A stretch of DNA of 64,000 bases from Carya illinoinensis (lineage: Eukaryota > Streptophyta > Magnoliopsida > Fagales > Juglandaceae). Position numbers and translations under genes: made by a program. The stretch's first letter is position 1; each line of letters opens with the position of its first letter. Below the pieces are notes generated by a model. The model saw only the letters and a list, made by a program, of their open reading frames with translations. It had not been told where the DNA came from and did no database searches. The DNA is taken from contig NC_056752.1 in assembly GCF_018687715.1 (NCBI RefSeq), forward strand, positions 15,192,501 to 15,256,500, given 5' to 3'. Positions 47,015 to 59,164 of the stretch are shown piece after piece.

Positions 47015-48174
47015 TTAGAGACAGAGGGCTAGGGATGAGGCTTGGGCTTTAAGCCCATTGTTGTAACCATGGCCCATTGGATTAGTCTGAGGCTTGGTTA
47101 TTTGGGTTTTGGGCATATCACTTGTGGGGAGGTTTGGCTTTATACTTCCTCTCATCAGGCATAGTTCAGACATGTTGACATACTCAGTAGTGATTTCATG
47201 CATTGGTATCCTCACGATTTCCTTAAAAGGAATTTTAGTACCTTTTGTAGGTGGCAGAGTGTAAAGGGACTTCTTGTTTGCTCCTCGAGCACCTGGGTTG
47301 TCTCCATCAGTCTAAGTAGGTGTCTACATAGTTGGTGGGGTTTCAGAGTCCTCAGTAGGAGAGTCATACCTGACCTCCTGGTCTTTCTTCCATGGCTATT
47401 CACCAAGGTTATGCCTACTGATATTTGATCCATATTTCTTCTTCTCACCTTCTGCATACCTGGTTGCTGGAGCTCGTAACCACGCTCCATATTGTGTCTT
47501 GTCATTGCTTGTTCTATCAATAGAACAGCCTTGAGCATTGTGATTAATACATCCACACCTAGAACACAGATTAGGGAGTCGTTCATATTTCAAAGATATC
47601 CAGGATTTCTTACCATCAATAGTGAGAAACATACCTCGTTGTATAGCCTTAGTGATGTCCAGTTCCACTTTCATACATATAAATTCTCCCCAGCATATCC
47701 CTCTCTCATATGCTTGCACTTCTAAGCATCTTCCGAAGCTATTATCTGTTGACCAACATTTCATGCTTGCAAAGCGTGTATTATGTGCTTGCACCCAGAA
47801 TGTCTCCATGGAGAAAGGGATCTTCTTTACTGATTTCTTACCATTGAAAGTATGTAGACAAACCAGCCATATGTCGAATGACCATGGTCTTCTTTGTAGA
47901 ATTTGTTCAAGGTCCTGTTCTAGATGGTACTCTACCAAATATTGGTTGCTTCCAACCTCAGAGAATTGCATCCAGCTTGTATACCTCCATACTTTTGACA
48001 TAGTGTTTTTTAAGGCCTCCTTGTTAACAGGCCTCTCTGCAATGATCATTTCCATTAAACAAAGTTGCCCCTGTTGCACCATTCTTTCCTTCGAGCTTTG
48101 TGATAAAATGACCACTCCTTTTCCCTCTCAGTGAGGCTAAGCGCTTCCCATTTTATTGCTAGCTCATCCTCCAT
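47015..48174 (-). pseudogene. LINE 2 ORF1: DUF4283 and CCHC knuckle
   Basis: It starts MEDELAIKWEALSLTERE at 48174, changes frame near 48115, then reads LSQSSKERMVQQGQLCLMEM, YLVEYHLEQDLEQILQRRPW, TFWVQAHN and the knuckle CSRCGCINHNAQGC (about 47560-47520). A degraded tail runs to 47015. This is the usual plant LINE ORF1 layout. Confidence 0.85.
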
Positions 48175-48260
48175 TTCCTCTTCAAACCAACAAGGCTAGC
48201 TTAAGAGACCGAACTCTTCTGGAGAAAAAAACCTCACCCTACGAGCTAGGAGAGGACCCT

Positions 48261-48430
48261 ACCTTCTTTGAATTATTTTTACTAGGTAGAAGTTCTTCAA
48301 TATTTTATTTTGACTTTCTAGAAGCCTAACATGCATGCTATGTGACCTAGTTGGGAAGGCTGCCTTTTTTGAATTGTTATTTGTGGGTGGAAGCTCATCA
48401 ATGTTTGATTTTGACTTCCTAGAAGTCTAA
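48261..48430. repeat. 101-bp tandem duplication upstream of LINE 2 ORF1
   Basis: TTGAATT...GGTAGAAG and ATTTTGACTTTCTAGAAG segments at 48261-48330 recur at 48362-48430 with point differences, in what would be the LINE 5' UTR. Confidence 0.7.
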
Positions 48431-49478
48431 TCAAGGCCAGCTCAATAGGAATGGGAGCCTAAGGCCAAAATTTTTATTGGGGATTTTTTTTGTTTTAAAA
48501 AGTAAACTTAAATAAAATTATTTTAATTTTTACATTATATTTTTATTTACAAATAATTCTAATCGTTTGTCAAGTAAAATAACTGTTTAAGATTTTATAC
48601 TACATTTTCAACTAATAATCGACTTAATTTTTATTAGAAAATTTTTGATTTAGAGAAGATTTTATCAAATCTACTTTAACAATACATGTTTTAGACTCTT
48701 AGGGGCCGTTTGGGAACACAACCACTAGGTATTCTCAGATATTCTCAAATTCAAATTTTTCCCTCTCATTTCTCAAAACTAAATAAAATATTTTAACTCA
48801 AATTATTTCACTACTATTTACATATATTTTTAGTATATAAACAAGCCCTAAAAGTAATTATAATTGTAATTATCAATAAAGTTCTATAAATAACCTTACT
48901 TTTTGGGAAAAAGTACGCCCTTACTTTTTCAAAGATCATACTAAATATTTTATCAACACTCAAAAATTAGATTTTGCTACTTATAGTTTTTACATTATAT
49001 ATTAAAATAATAATGATAAAAGAAAAATGTATTTTTAGAAGAAGAATACTTGAAATAATTATTATGTAGGATACTTTTAAAACTAATAATGACATAACAT
49101 CTCTTTTGATATTATTTTATTGGATTAATTAATTTTTTAATTAAATATTTTTTCTTTTAAAAAAAAATCTACTTTAAACTTTTTTAAAAGGGAGCCTCTT
49201 TTTCTAATGGGGCCACTAGGTAATTGCTTAATTCGCCTTAAGGAAGAGTCAGCCCTGAGTCTAATATAACATCTGGCCATGCCGGGGAGGTTGTCTTCTC
49301 TAGCCAACCTAACTAGCAATGTACTCAATTTAACCTTTGACTTGAATTTAGCCGTCTATCAGATTCAAAAGCGTAATAATCGTTGAATGGTTAATTGAAA
49401 CCAATAAAAGGAGCTATTAAGGTGGGCATTTTAAAATCTACAGCTTCTAATAACTCCAATATGAATAGAGGATAGAAT
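48431..49478. other. AT-rich intergenic sequence upstream of the citrate-binding-like gene
   Basis: Includes a probable MITE fragment (48708-48855) with GGGGCCGTTTGGGAACACA and its AT-rich ACTACTATTTACATATA body. Gene promoter elements may lie in 49380-49478 but I cannot single out a TATA box with confidence. Confidence 0.4.
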
Positions 49479-50555
49479 ATGGAAATGAATACAAATTTCT
49501 ACTACAGAGCTCTCTTATTGCTTTTCGTGAGTTCTATGTGGGAGCCTCTCCACCTTTGTGGTGCTGATCCTACAGATGGATTCGCCCGAGTGCCTCTTAC
49601 AGAAGAGAACTTTGTGTTGCAGAAGCCATATGATGTACCCCTACAAGACCGTTACAAAAATGGACTTCGAAGGTTTTGGGTCTACAACAACGACAAGCCC
49701 TTTAAGCCTGATAGCCCGACTCGGCCACGCACTGAAGTACTGATAACTGTAAGTTCTTTCTCCCTCTCTACATCCATTTTTGTCATCTTTTCCCAAATTC
49801 TGGTCAGTTTGCAGTTTTGTTGGTGAAATTTTTATGAATGACATAGCAGCTTCTATGTTTAAATATAGATCACATAGTTTCAAGGCCTCACCACCAGACC
49901 GTTGCAAAATGAAAATTACCAAGTACTTTCAAACTATGAATGAGATGGTAGTCTCTAATAACAAGTTGCATGAAGTTCTAGGTGACAATATCTTTCAAGG
50001 AACATTGAAGCCTAAGCTGGCCATTCTTTTCTTTTTCCCGTGTGCTGTTGTTTTGGTGTGTTTGTCTGAGTCTCCCTCCTCTGGTGAATATATTTTCTTA
50101 AAATTGGTAAACATCGTGAATCACTAGTAAGGGTGCCTAGTATCGACTTATCTCTTGGGTTCTGATCTAGGGATATGACTACACATCAGGAGTTTGGCAG
50201 TTTGAAGGCTATGCTTTTGTGCCCAAAGGGACCTCCGGTGCCACAATTGTACAAATTCTTGGCGGTGCCCAATCAGCCACCACTCTGCAACTAAGGATCT
50301 ACAATGGAGACATTAGATATTATTCTTCTAAACTGGTGGCCACTGATCTATACGATAAGTGGTTCAGAGTAAACATTATCCCCGATGTGGGCAATGGGAA
50401 AGTGAGTTTTTATTAATGGTACCCAAAAGTACGAGGGGAACGACAGAGGCCGGGAAGGCAGCATGTATTTCAAATTTGGTGTTTATGCCGCACCAGCTGA
50501 ATCGAGTGACTACATGGAATCGAGCTGGAAATGGATCAAACTTTACAAGAAGTGA
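49479..50555 (+). pseudogene. Citrate-binding-protein-like gene (alginate-lyase-2 fold), two exons, one-base frameshift
   Basis: Exon 1 (49479-49748, 90 codons) has a signal peptide (hydrophobic ALLLLFVSSMW) and then DPTDGFARVPLTEENFVLQK, typical of the Hevea citrate-binding protein family. GTAAG at 49749 and AG at 50169-50170 bound a 422-nt intron. Exon 2 starts GYDYTSGVWQFEGYAFVPKG and keeps family motifs ATTLQLRIYNGD and DKWFRVNIIPDVGNGKVSF. There a missing base in a T run (50407-50411) creates an early TAA (50414). In the shifted frame the family end continues (FINGTQKYEGNDRGREGSMY, then FKFGVYA and WKWIKLYKK) to TGA at 50555. The full product would be near 218 residues, the family length. 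It would be secreted or vacuolar. It is either a recent pseudogene or an assembly error. Confidence 0.85.
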
Positions 50556-52044
50556 TGGCAAAATGACATGATCACCAGCCTGCAATAACTAAATAGCTAT
50601 ATAACTCAATAAGGGAAATATCATCAAGCAACTCCATAATTGTCCTGATATCGACTTCTACATGTTTTTCAAATTATGATGTACTGATCTATAGCCCCAA
50701 AAGAACTCATCTCTGAGGAATAAGAATATGGTTGTCAGATACTGTATTTCATAAGTTGGTCAGGCATTAGATACACGTAGAAATAAGAAAATAATTTGAG
50801 TCTACTTGAAGTTGAGTCATGTTTTCAGAAATAGGAAGCAACCATATCATTCAATTTCATTCCTGATTACATCATATAATTTAACTGATATCAATGCAAA
50901 TGATTCTTCAACCCAAATTAAACTCAAGAAAAATAGACAAATTTCATAGACATAACAACCAAAGTATAGCAGTTCTCCACAGTTAGTCTGTAATGGAATG
51001 GGATTTTTCTTAGGGGAGCTAGTTACAAGAGAAGTGTGTGAAGTTAATTAAGTTATACTCAATCCCAGCCTAATAATTAGATCTACCCACATCCAAAAGA
51101 TTTCTTATCCAAACATAAAGCGATCATGAGAAAGATCATAGTTCACTTAAGGGATGATTAGCGTTTCAATATACCGAAATTAAATAAAACAAATAACAGA
51201 GGGAGAGTGCTGTTGGGGATGAGAAAGAGAGTGAGTTAACAAATTTCTAAGGTGAAAATGTAAATAGTGGGTTTAAAATGAAAATATAGAAACTAAGGTG
51301 TAGTGTAAACAAAACTATCTTTAAACTGATTTAAAATTTTGGCGCATATTGCCTTTTCATGTGGGAAAAAATAATATGACAAAGGAAAAATAGGGAATGG
51401 TTCAAGGCATCAAGTGGCTGATTCCAGTCTTTTCAACGTTTATGCTATGAGCAGACATCTTGTTTTTTTCCTAATGCAGTGGAGAAAAAAACTTAAAAAG
51501 TTTTAAGTGGAAGAGAGATAAACACATAAAATGAAAGGTAAATATGGAGTTATCATTTTGTACTTGAGACAATTGACTCTCTCTTTCAATAGAGAAAAAA
51601 ATGATAATACATTCGTATATGGAAACATTCTGTTGCAACGAGGCGAAGATTGAACTCGTGAAGATCAATTAGACACATTACATCTCCTATGACCAATCCG
51701 GCATTGAGATGTGAGGTTTTGCTCTAAAGATTAAACTAGAGCGTGGCAATTACCCTTTTCAGGAGTTTTGCTTAATTTTCCATAAATAGGAAACTTATTA
51801 AAAAGGCTTTGGGGGTTAGGCACTTAGGCTTCTTTGTGCTCTAAGTTTAATTAGAGCTTCTAATTTCAGTCTTCCCTTCAAGTATAAGCTACATGTGTCT
51901 TCTTAGATAGGGGAAAGTTAACATGCGTCAGGAATTAGGACTATAATACTTGTTTTGATCTTCATTGAATATTTAGAATTTTTTTCCGAGTAGTACAAAC
52001 AACTAGCTACCTTATAAAATAAAAAAAGAAATGACAGTTACAGT
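50556..52044. other. Unassigned intergenic sequence
   Basis: 3' flank of the citrate-binding-like gene followed by AT-rich sequence. I see no supported gene or repeat structure. Confidence 0.4.
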
Positions 52045-52266
52045 CGTTAAGACTATTCATTTGGGCCGGATAACTCGGAACCCAAATAACCGGGTTTCCG
52101 ATTATGGTTTTCAGCCTGGATTTATCCAGGCCGGAACCCACATTTACAAAAATCGGATGCATCTGGTCCGGATCCGGATTTAAAAAGTGGGTTCCGTATT
52201 ATACCCAGTTAACAACCGGGTTTGTTTATAATGCATCGTTACAGTACACCCGTGAATTCGGTCTCT

Positions 52267-52393
52267 CCTCTCTCTCTCTCTCTCTCGTTACGAATCTCAG
52301 TAGAAATTAGAAACCCTAAACTCTCTCAGTGAAATCTTGCCGCCGTCGCTCTCTCGCCGTCGCCGCTGGCCGGACTTCAATCAGTAAGTCTCT

Positions 52394-52440
<47 letters not shown>
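52267..52440 (+). promoter_or_regulatory. CT-rich leader with spliced 5' exon candidate
   Basis: (CT)n at 52267-52286, AAACCCTAAACTCTCTCAG, then a GCCGCCGTCGC stretch and a donor TCA|GTAAGT at 52383/52384, followed by a second (CT)n at 52397-52438. This is the look of a plant 5' UTR exon. A possible partner acceptor CTTGCAG ends at 53620, followed by about 180 bp with an AATAATGAAAT 3' end. Confidence 0.35.
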
Positions 52441-52448
<8 letters not shown>

Positions 52449-52483
52449 TTAGGTAACCCACTCTCTCACTTCAATCAGTAAAT

Positions 52484-52777
52484 TTTTTTCTCCATCTCTT
52501 TCTCTATTTTGATAGACCTGCTATTTTTTGGGTTGTGAAAGAATAGTCGTTTGCTAGATCTATTCTCTTTGTTTTTAAACGTGGGGGGATTTTTTTTTTT
52601 AGTCTGCTTTGTTTTATGATCAATGCCTTTGAACAAATCTAATGTGGGTTTATTTTGCTAGATCTACTATTTTTTCTCCATCTCTCTCTCTATTTTGTTA
52701 GATCTGCTATTTTTTGGGTTGTGAAAAAATAATCTTTTGCTAGATCTATTCTCTTTGTTTTTAAACGTGGGGTTTTT
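52484..52777. repeat. 186-bp-period tandem duplication
   Basis: CTCCATCTCT, TTTTTTGGGTTGTGAAA and TGCTAGATCTATTCTC followed by TTTTTAAACGTGGGG occur at 52484-52591 and again at 52670-52777. Confidence 0.85.
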
Positions 52778-54171
52778 TTTTGGTTCTGTTTTTTTTAGTT
52801 TTTGATCGTTTTTGTTTTTGTTAAATATGTTTTTGTTTCTTCTATACTTTCTCTAAAGAAGATAGTATTTGTATGCGATTTTTTTTCCTGCTACATGGCA
52901 GTGCTCTGCTTTGCATCTTCTGATTTTTCAAATGTGTTCCAACTTGTGCACAAAATTCTTGAAGCTTGCGTGTGCCATATTTTGAGGTCACTTTTATGAT
53001 TTGAGAATTGATAATGATAGGAAAAACTTATTTCTGGGTTTATTAGGAGAAAACAATAATGAACGAAAACATTTATACAAGTTGAAGTTAATTGGTTGAT
53101 TAACTATGTATGTATGACTTGCTTCTATATGTTTTTTTTACTTAGCAACAATAAGATCCAAAAGCCTGAAACCAAAGTTTACAACTGAAAATAGAGTGTT
53201 CAGTATTAATATGGAACAAGGTAGAAAATAGAGTTTTGTTCCCTTTGATTCATGTTATCTAGGGATGAAGTGTGTAAAATATCTTGAAAAAAACCTGCAC
53301 TACTGAAGGAAAAGGAAAGGGTGTTTGGGATAGTTTACAACAATATTTTTCGACCTTTTTCTTTTGTTTCCTTGTTATTTCTTTAATGAAGGTATGGTCA
53401 TGTAGTCCCAGATTCAACTAATGCCACGGAGTGGTACTTTTCACCTTTATTTTTTGGTTAATTAATGTAGCTTAAGTCATAAGATTATGTTTGATATCTT
53501 TACTTCAAATATAAGCAGACCAATTAATAATTTTTAATAATTCAGATGATATATTGATTTTGTTTCAATATGTACATACATGCAGATAATCACAACCTTT
53601 CTGTTGAATACATCTTGCAGATAAGCTTGGACCAATTCTGAGACAGGAAATTCATCAGAAACTAAATTCAATTGTGAAAGAATGCATCAATTGCATGAAG
53701 CAAATATATTATGTATTGGTGGCTCTATGTAATCTACTTTTGATATGTAATTTCATATATTGTAATTTGTATTTTGTAATGTATAAATATCAAATAATGA
53801 AATATGTAGTGATTGCATTATGTTTTTTTAGATGCATTTAGTTAAAAAAAAATTAGTTTTATATATGAAAGAATATGGTTTGCAACATTTTTTCTTGAAA
53901 ATTTTACAATAGAATATAGGTTCTTATATTTACAAGAAAAATGCTTTTTGAAAGAAACTAAATAATATAGGTTTTTGTTATTATATATATATATATAACC
54001 AGGTATAATCCGAAACCCGGATTCCGAGTTTCAAAAAATCTAGATTCACTCGGGTTTCGGCCGAGATCGTAACTCGTGTATGCTGGGCCGAAAATCGGCC
54101 CAAGTTTGAAACACGGGTTCTGGGCCAGGTATACCCAGATACCCGATCCGAAACCCGGATGAACAACCGTA

Positions 54172-54317
54172 ATAATCGTAAATGTATAAGCACAATGCAA
54201 TCACTTTGAAAAAAAATAAATAACTATGGGACCCACATGAAAAAAAATAATATTTTTTTAATAATGAAACTCACTCTTTTTCAAAGCGACTATACGGTGC
54301 TTGCATACTCCACGATT
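54172..54317. mobile_element. 146-bp MITE
   Basis: Left end AATCGTAAATGTATAAGCAC and right end (opposite strand) AATCGTGGAGTATGCAAGCAC are inverted repeats that continue as CAATCACTTTGAAAAA / AGTCGCTTTGAAAAAG. The centre is GGGACCCACATGAAAAA. No coding capacity. Confidence 0.7.
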
Positions 54318-54997
54318 ATACATTGTATTACTCCTCTTCAAGAGATTGAGAACAAGGAAAAAAAAAAAAACAAAAAGAGTCAACATATGAGAATTGGTCA
54401 AATATAGAAATGCACCCGCAATATATGGAGACTTGCAACTTTTGGAATCTCCAAGAAATTCACTTGAAATTCGAAAAAAATAACAAAAAGAATTTAGAAT
54501 CTAAAAAGGAAAAACATATTTAATCACATTTAGGTATCTCTGAAATTTGATGGAGAAGCAGGCGAAGAAGAAAATTGATCCAAGCCCTAAAAGTAAAGAG
54601 GACCCATATATCAAAACCGTGTCGTGAAACTCAATTATTAACACATAAGATGCCTTAGCAATTGCATATAAAAATATGAATGATGTTTAATTGAAACACT
54701 GTTACTACAAGATGAATGTTTAATTTCGATACTTCTTACATAAAAATCTAATGTAATTTTTTTAATAAGTATGGACTAAATGCATCTCTACTATTACGAT
54801 GGTCTAAGAATTGTTTAGTAAAAATTTTCCCATTAAGCAATGTTATAAAATGTAGCATACATACATGATTTCCTTTGATAATGTCTTGTACCATATGCAA
54901 TCCCTTTAGCTTTGGTGTTTTTGTATTTGTGGAAACAAACATTTTTAATTTGTCACATTATTTCATCCAAAGATAGCCCACTCAAAAATACGATTAA
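54318..54997. other. Unassigned intergenic sequence
   Basis: AT-rich, with no gene or repeat structure that I can support. Confidence 0.4.
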
Positions 54998-55505
54998 GGT
55001 TGCATTTGGATGTTAATATGAGCTGATCTGAGTTCTTTATAAATAGTAGTGAGTTGAGATGATTGATTGAGTTTTGTGAAACCCACTTAAGATGAGTTTA
55101 AAATGTGTTTAGATGTTTGATTCAGTTTAGATATATTTATGAAAAGTTGTAAAATTATTGGGACCAACCATAAATATCTATTGTTTACTGACATTATTGT
55201 CTCTCCAAAGTGCGCCTAACCTACAAAAAAAAAAAAAGTTCTCTACACTTCATTCTAACACAAGGATGAAGGAACAAATGTGATACTATGGGTTTGAGTT
55301 GTGGAGCCCTACAACACTGTCCAACCGATGTCAATTGTTAGCTCATGTCTAGGGAACCATAAAGTCCCTTTCAATAGTTACCAACACTATTTACATGAAA
55401 CCCAATCAACGAGTTCAAGTTGAACTGCACTCATTTGTATATTTGGATGTCTAAAACAGCTTAAAAGTGAAATGCACTAAGCCGAATTTGACATCCAAAC
55501 TAGCC
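54998..55505. mobile_element. MITE-like element with TTTGGATGT ends
   Basis: GGTTGCATTTGGATGTTA at the left pairs with GGCTAGTTTGGATGTCA on the opposite strand at the right. The interior has GAGTTGAGATG / AGATGAGTTTAAAATG repeats and AAATAGTAGTGAG, a pattern I associate with abundant small elements of woody eudicots. A related body segment occurs inverted at 48770-48850. Confidence 0.5.
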
Positions 55506-56833
55506 CTATAATAGAGTTGTTGGAGAGTCACCATGAAACACCCCTCCAACCAACCTTCATGAGTTGGATTAAAACCAGCATGCTTGGGTGTGTTTTCCCA
55601 TTTTTAAGAAATCTTCTATTTATAAAAAATATTTTAAGCTGACATTGAAATTCCTATCATTGTAATATATATTAAATTTTTTAAGTCACATTCTCATTGG
55701 ATGCCACATTACATAGTTATGATTAGTTTATTTTACTTAGCACGGACAACAATTTATAATAAATCTTCTACTTGCAAGTCAATATAGAAAATCTATCGTT
55801 CACGTGACATAATTTAAATTATAAAAAAAAAAAAAAAAGTTTAAAATTAAAGTCTTGCAAATGAAATATTATTATATTAACAATATGGAAGGAAAAAAAC
55901 GTGAAAATCCTACGACCAATTCAGCATATAAATTCGAAGAAAAACAGGAGGGGGCTGTATTTTATCACTGGGAAACAAACCCCACCCAAAACCCCGACAA
56001 TAAAATAAAAACAAATTAAAAATAAAATAAAATAAAAAAAGAGAGGAGAAAAGAGAGAGGAAAAAAAATCCAAAAGGACTGCCCTGGGATATTCTCAAAG
56101 CCTGTAACCAAGGAGGGGCCTATACGAACTAAAAAGGATGAGCTTGACTTCAAAATCGCTCGACTTCCTTCAACAAGCCTTCAACAAGCCTCGAGTTGCC
56201 ATAGCTGTAAGAAAAAAACGCATCAGCATCAACTTTGCAGGAAATAAATGTACCATTATCATACCAGAATGAGATGATAAACCTCTCTCCTTGTCGCCAC
56301 TTTAAATTCCTGGTGAGCATCAAAGTGCCCCATGTCCAAAAGTACATATCCAAGTTTAAACTCCCACCACAAGAGCTCTTCTTGCAGATTAGTAGAGGGC
56401 ATTGCTCCATAAGCTTTTGGTTTACTTAACCTTTTCGAGTTTTTAGCAAATATTTATCCGCAACAGCAAACGCTTTCCACAAGTTAATTTGTAACAAAAT
56501 CATATCTTTTATCTTCTTCTTTCCACCAATGTATAATCAACTTACAAAAACTACGATCAGAAAGCAGTAAAGACCTGCAATTAGTTTTCATCTGACTATA
56601 GACCTGGATTTCAAGAATGAATGAATAGTCACAATAGCAGCCATAGAAATATATGAACTGCCGAAATGGGGTAAGAGCAAGCAGAAATTCTCAATATAAA
56701 AAGTACGACTCACATCACAGAACTGGCTTGACTGATATTCAATTATACACATTTTCTTTACCCCATTCCCGAAAAAGAAAAGAAAATCCTGCAAATCCCA
56801 TGAATTTTTAAACTGTGTTGAAAGCTATCAAAC
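55506..56833. other. 3' flank of the kinase gene
   Basis: Contains A/T runs, an A-rich AAATAAAATAAAAA block (55995-56040) and probably the kinase 3' UTR directly below 56834. A minus-strand frame at 56150-56410 is open but matches nothing I know. Confidence 0.35.
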
Positions 56834-58425
56834 TTAATGGTGTCTTGTGTTTGAACTACGAAGTGTTACTCCATGCAAAAATTTTGTATATCCAAGTAAA
56901 CTAAGCTTTCCATCTGAGTTTCGGATCCAATCTTTTAGGACGGAATAAGCAGACGGTCCAAGACTCAATTCCTGCAATAAAAGGCAACAAAATTGTGACA
57001 AAGATATGCACATATGCAAAAAAGAATCAAGAGGACAAGGAAGGTTGTCCCAAAATCCATAACTGCACATACCCTTGCCAATTCATCAACAGATATACTA
57101 CGGTTACCCTCCCGTTCAAAGTACTCAAAAGCAGTGGAAGCAATCCGTTCCCACCCATCAAGGGCCTCCAATTGATGTGTGCTGATTGCAGCTGCACAAA
57201 ACTCTTCAAATCCCATCTTTCTAAATGCAAGCGGTTCCATCTGAAAAATTAAATAACAAGAATATAAGAAACTGAATTTTCTATTTCTCAAAAGTAACTA
57301 ACTACACGAACAAAAACTGACCAACATACAGAACAATGACGTTCAGTTAAAAAATAAAATAGAAATAAAAGATGCAAAAACATGATGCAATCATGATTTA
57401 AACCAGATCAAAACATTCAACAGACCAAATTTTCCATCAACCATAATATACAAAGGATGCCTAGGCCCAAGTTCCAAGGTTCTTTTTTAAGTCTATTCAG
57501 ATCAGAACTAAAATATATTATTAAATTTCACCGATTGGGTGATTTATGCAACCTTTGCAAGTTCTGGTAAGGTCCGAAGTCTCCACATGCAACAACTTGC
57601 TCGAAGTAAAAGTTATCTCAGTATAGATAATTTCCTGAACTAAATTATATAACAGAAACAATATTAAGTTCCTTGAGACTATATAAATCCAAAACTACTT
57701 ATAAAAAAAAAGAATATAAATTTAAAACTAGCAGGAATTCTTTTAATACCAAGCTTATATTTTTTACATTTTGTCTCAAAATATGCAGTGGAAAAATCTG
57801 CGCAGACAGAATAATTAGATAAGGCTATGGCTCAAGCACCAATGGTCGAGGTTCAACTCTACCAAGCTACCAATGCATGTGGTTTGTGTGTGTTTTAGTG
57901 CATAAATACATAAAATTATATGTAGACTTGTGCATGATAAGTAATGAAAAAATTAAAATATCTGTTTACAAACTCTGAAAATACTAATAGCGTACCATGT
58001 CTATGGCAGAGATATATGATAGCTGAAAAACATTAAATCAACAAATATGCCTTACAGCATTCATAATATTATGAACTCTGGACTCTCTCATGGCATCAGT
58101 TTCATTTCGCATAAGAGCCTGCAAATATTTTTTCAAATGTACAAATGAATATGTATGTAAAACATAAAAAACAAAAGCAACATAACCTTAATACAAAGAT
58201 CAGATATTCATAAATGACCAAGCCATGCCAACAAAACAGAAAAAAGATTCCCTCTTAAGAACATTAACCAACTCTAGATAGGAAACTCAAACCCATAAGC
58301 TAGGTGCAGCATATAACCATTTTGAAATTTTCAAGGGAGATGCGCCCATCCCTATTTGGTTCTAACAGATTGAACTGAGCTCTGAGATACACCAGCTCAT
58401 CCTCAGTCAAAGCTTTTGATAGAGC
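56834..58425 (-). CDS. CDPK-related kinase (CRK), last four exons (EF-hand-like domain)
   Basis: Exons on the minus strand: 58425-58318 ([20 protein letters not shown]), 58118-58056 ([20 protein letters not shown]), 57240-57073 ([31 protein letters not shown]) and 56971-56834 ([35 protein letters not shown], stop). All junctions are GT-AG, all exons are in phase 0, and the 158 codons have no stop. CRKs are membrane-associated Ser/Thr kinases with degenerate EF-hands; this is their regulatory C-terminus, after the kinase domain and junction. The kinase exons (about 400 residues) are not found up to 64000, where LINE fragments accumulate. Either a very long intron holds them, or the gene is truncated. 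Confidence 0.85.
57820..57910 (+). repeat. Possible SINE fragment in a CRK intron
   Basis: GGCTATGGCTCAAGCACC (A-box-like) and GAGGTTCAACTCT (B-box-like) lie about 30 bp apart, as in tRNA-derived SINEs. The rest is not recognisable. Confidence 0.3.
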
Positions 58426-59164
58426 CTGCAATAATCAGAGAATCAACTTGAACATTAGTTTGGTTCTACAGTTCTACTACTGTACTACATCTGTAAACTC
58501 AGTTATACATCTCTCATTTAAGCGAGTATGATGAAGAATTCAAGTTTTGACTTATGGACACACCTAATGGTTGATCATTGAGAATTTTCTTCATTTATTT
58601 TTCTTCTTTTTTCATCAATACGTCTGGCATTTTGCACTTAAGAGTGCAAGCATGTATCCTATTAGATTTGACAATCTTATACTAAAAAAAAAAAAGCAAT
58701 AAAACCTAATTACATTTTTTACTATCATCAATTCTTTGCCAAAGGGGAAAATTTCACTATGAGCTAATGAAGCTTTCTTGATCTTTGCATCTCTGAGCAT
58801 GCAACAAATATTCAATCAATATTTTATAACTGTTTGCACTCAGGTTTGCCTCACAACAAATCAGTGTATCTACAAATAAAAGGTGTAAAATAAATTCCCC
58901 TGCATTCCCAGTCCCCGGCCAGGAAGTCTGAAAAAGAACCTCATTCAGCAATGCTGATATCGTTCTACTACGGAGCCTCCATAATGATAACAAATAACAG
59001 AGACAGCAACATATCTCACTGTCCCAACCCACATCTGGTATCAAACTAACCATGGCAGAGCTATTTATCAGAACTGAGAACCACAACGGGGTATGCAGTG
59101 AACTATCCAATTACACTTCTCCCCAAAACCACACCTCAACACATAGCAAAAAAATATATTTTTT

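Larger units (their letters stand above)
43190..48174 (-). mobile_element. Second LINE (L1-type), 3' truncated
   Basis: On the minus strand: ORF1 (48174-47015), a 257-nt spacer, and ORF2 (46757 to about 43190). It ends inside RNase H at the join with the gypsy fragment, without 3' UTR or poly(A) tail, so the gypsy insertion or a deletion removed the end. Numerous stops and frameshifts are present. Confidence 0.88.
52045..54165. mobile_element. DNA-transposon-like unit with CCGG/CCCGG-rich inverted ends
   Basis: The left end region (52045-52160) has TTACAGTCGTTA, TATTCATTTGGGCCGG and repeated CCGG(A/G)ACC motifs. The right region (53996-54170) read on the minus strand has TTACGATTATTACGG, TTGTTCATCCGGGTTTCGG and the same motif type; about two thirds of the terminal 24 bases agree. 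hAT-like elements with such ends are common in plants. The interior resembles a transcript: leader, intron and 3' exon without a long frame. Exact borders and target duplication are not settled. Confidence 0.45.

Noticed and set aside
47492..48134. Plus-strand frames antisense to LINE 2 ORF1
   Set aside because: They are shadows of the minus-strand ORF1, which has clear DUF4283 and zinc-knuckle motifs.
56150..56410. Minus-strand 86-codon open frame below the kinase gene, with donor- and acceptor-like sites near 56265 and 56200
   Set aside because: It matches no family I know and lies where the kinase 3' UTR or its flank should be. Without homology or transcripts it stays unsupported.
58757..59110. 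Minus-strand frame containing HLLFVDTLICCEANL, similar to the LINE RT catalytic region
   Set aside because: The similarity is limited to about 15 residues and flanking residues do not follow LINE RT, so it may be a tiny RT fragment or chance. It is not counted as a feature.
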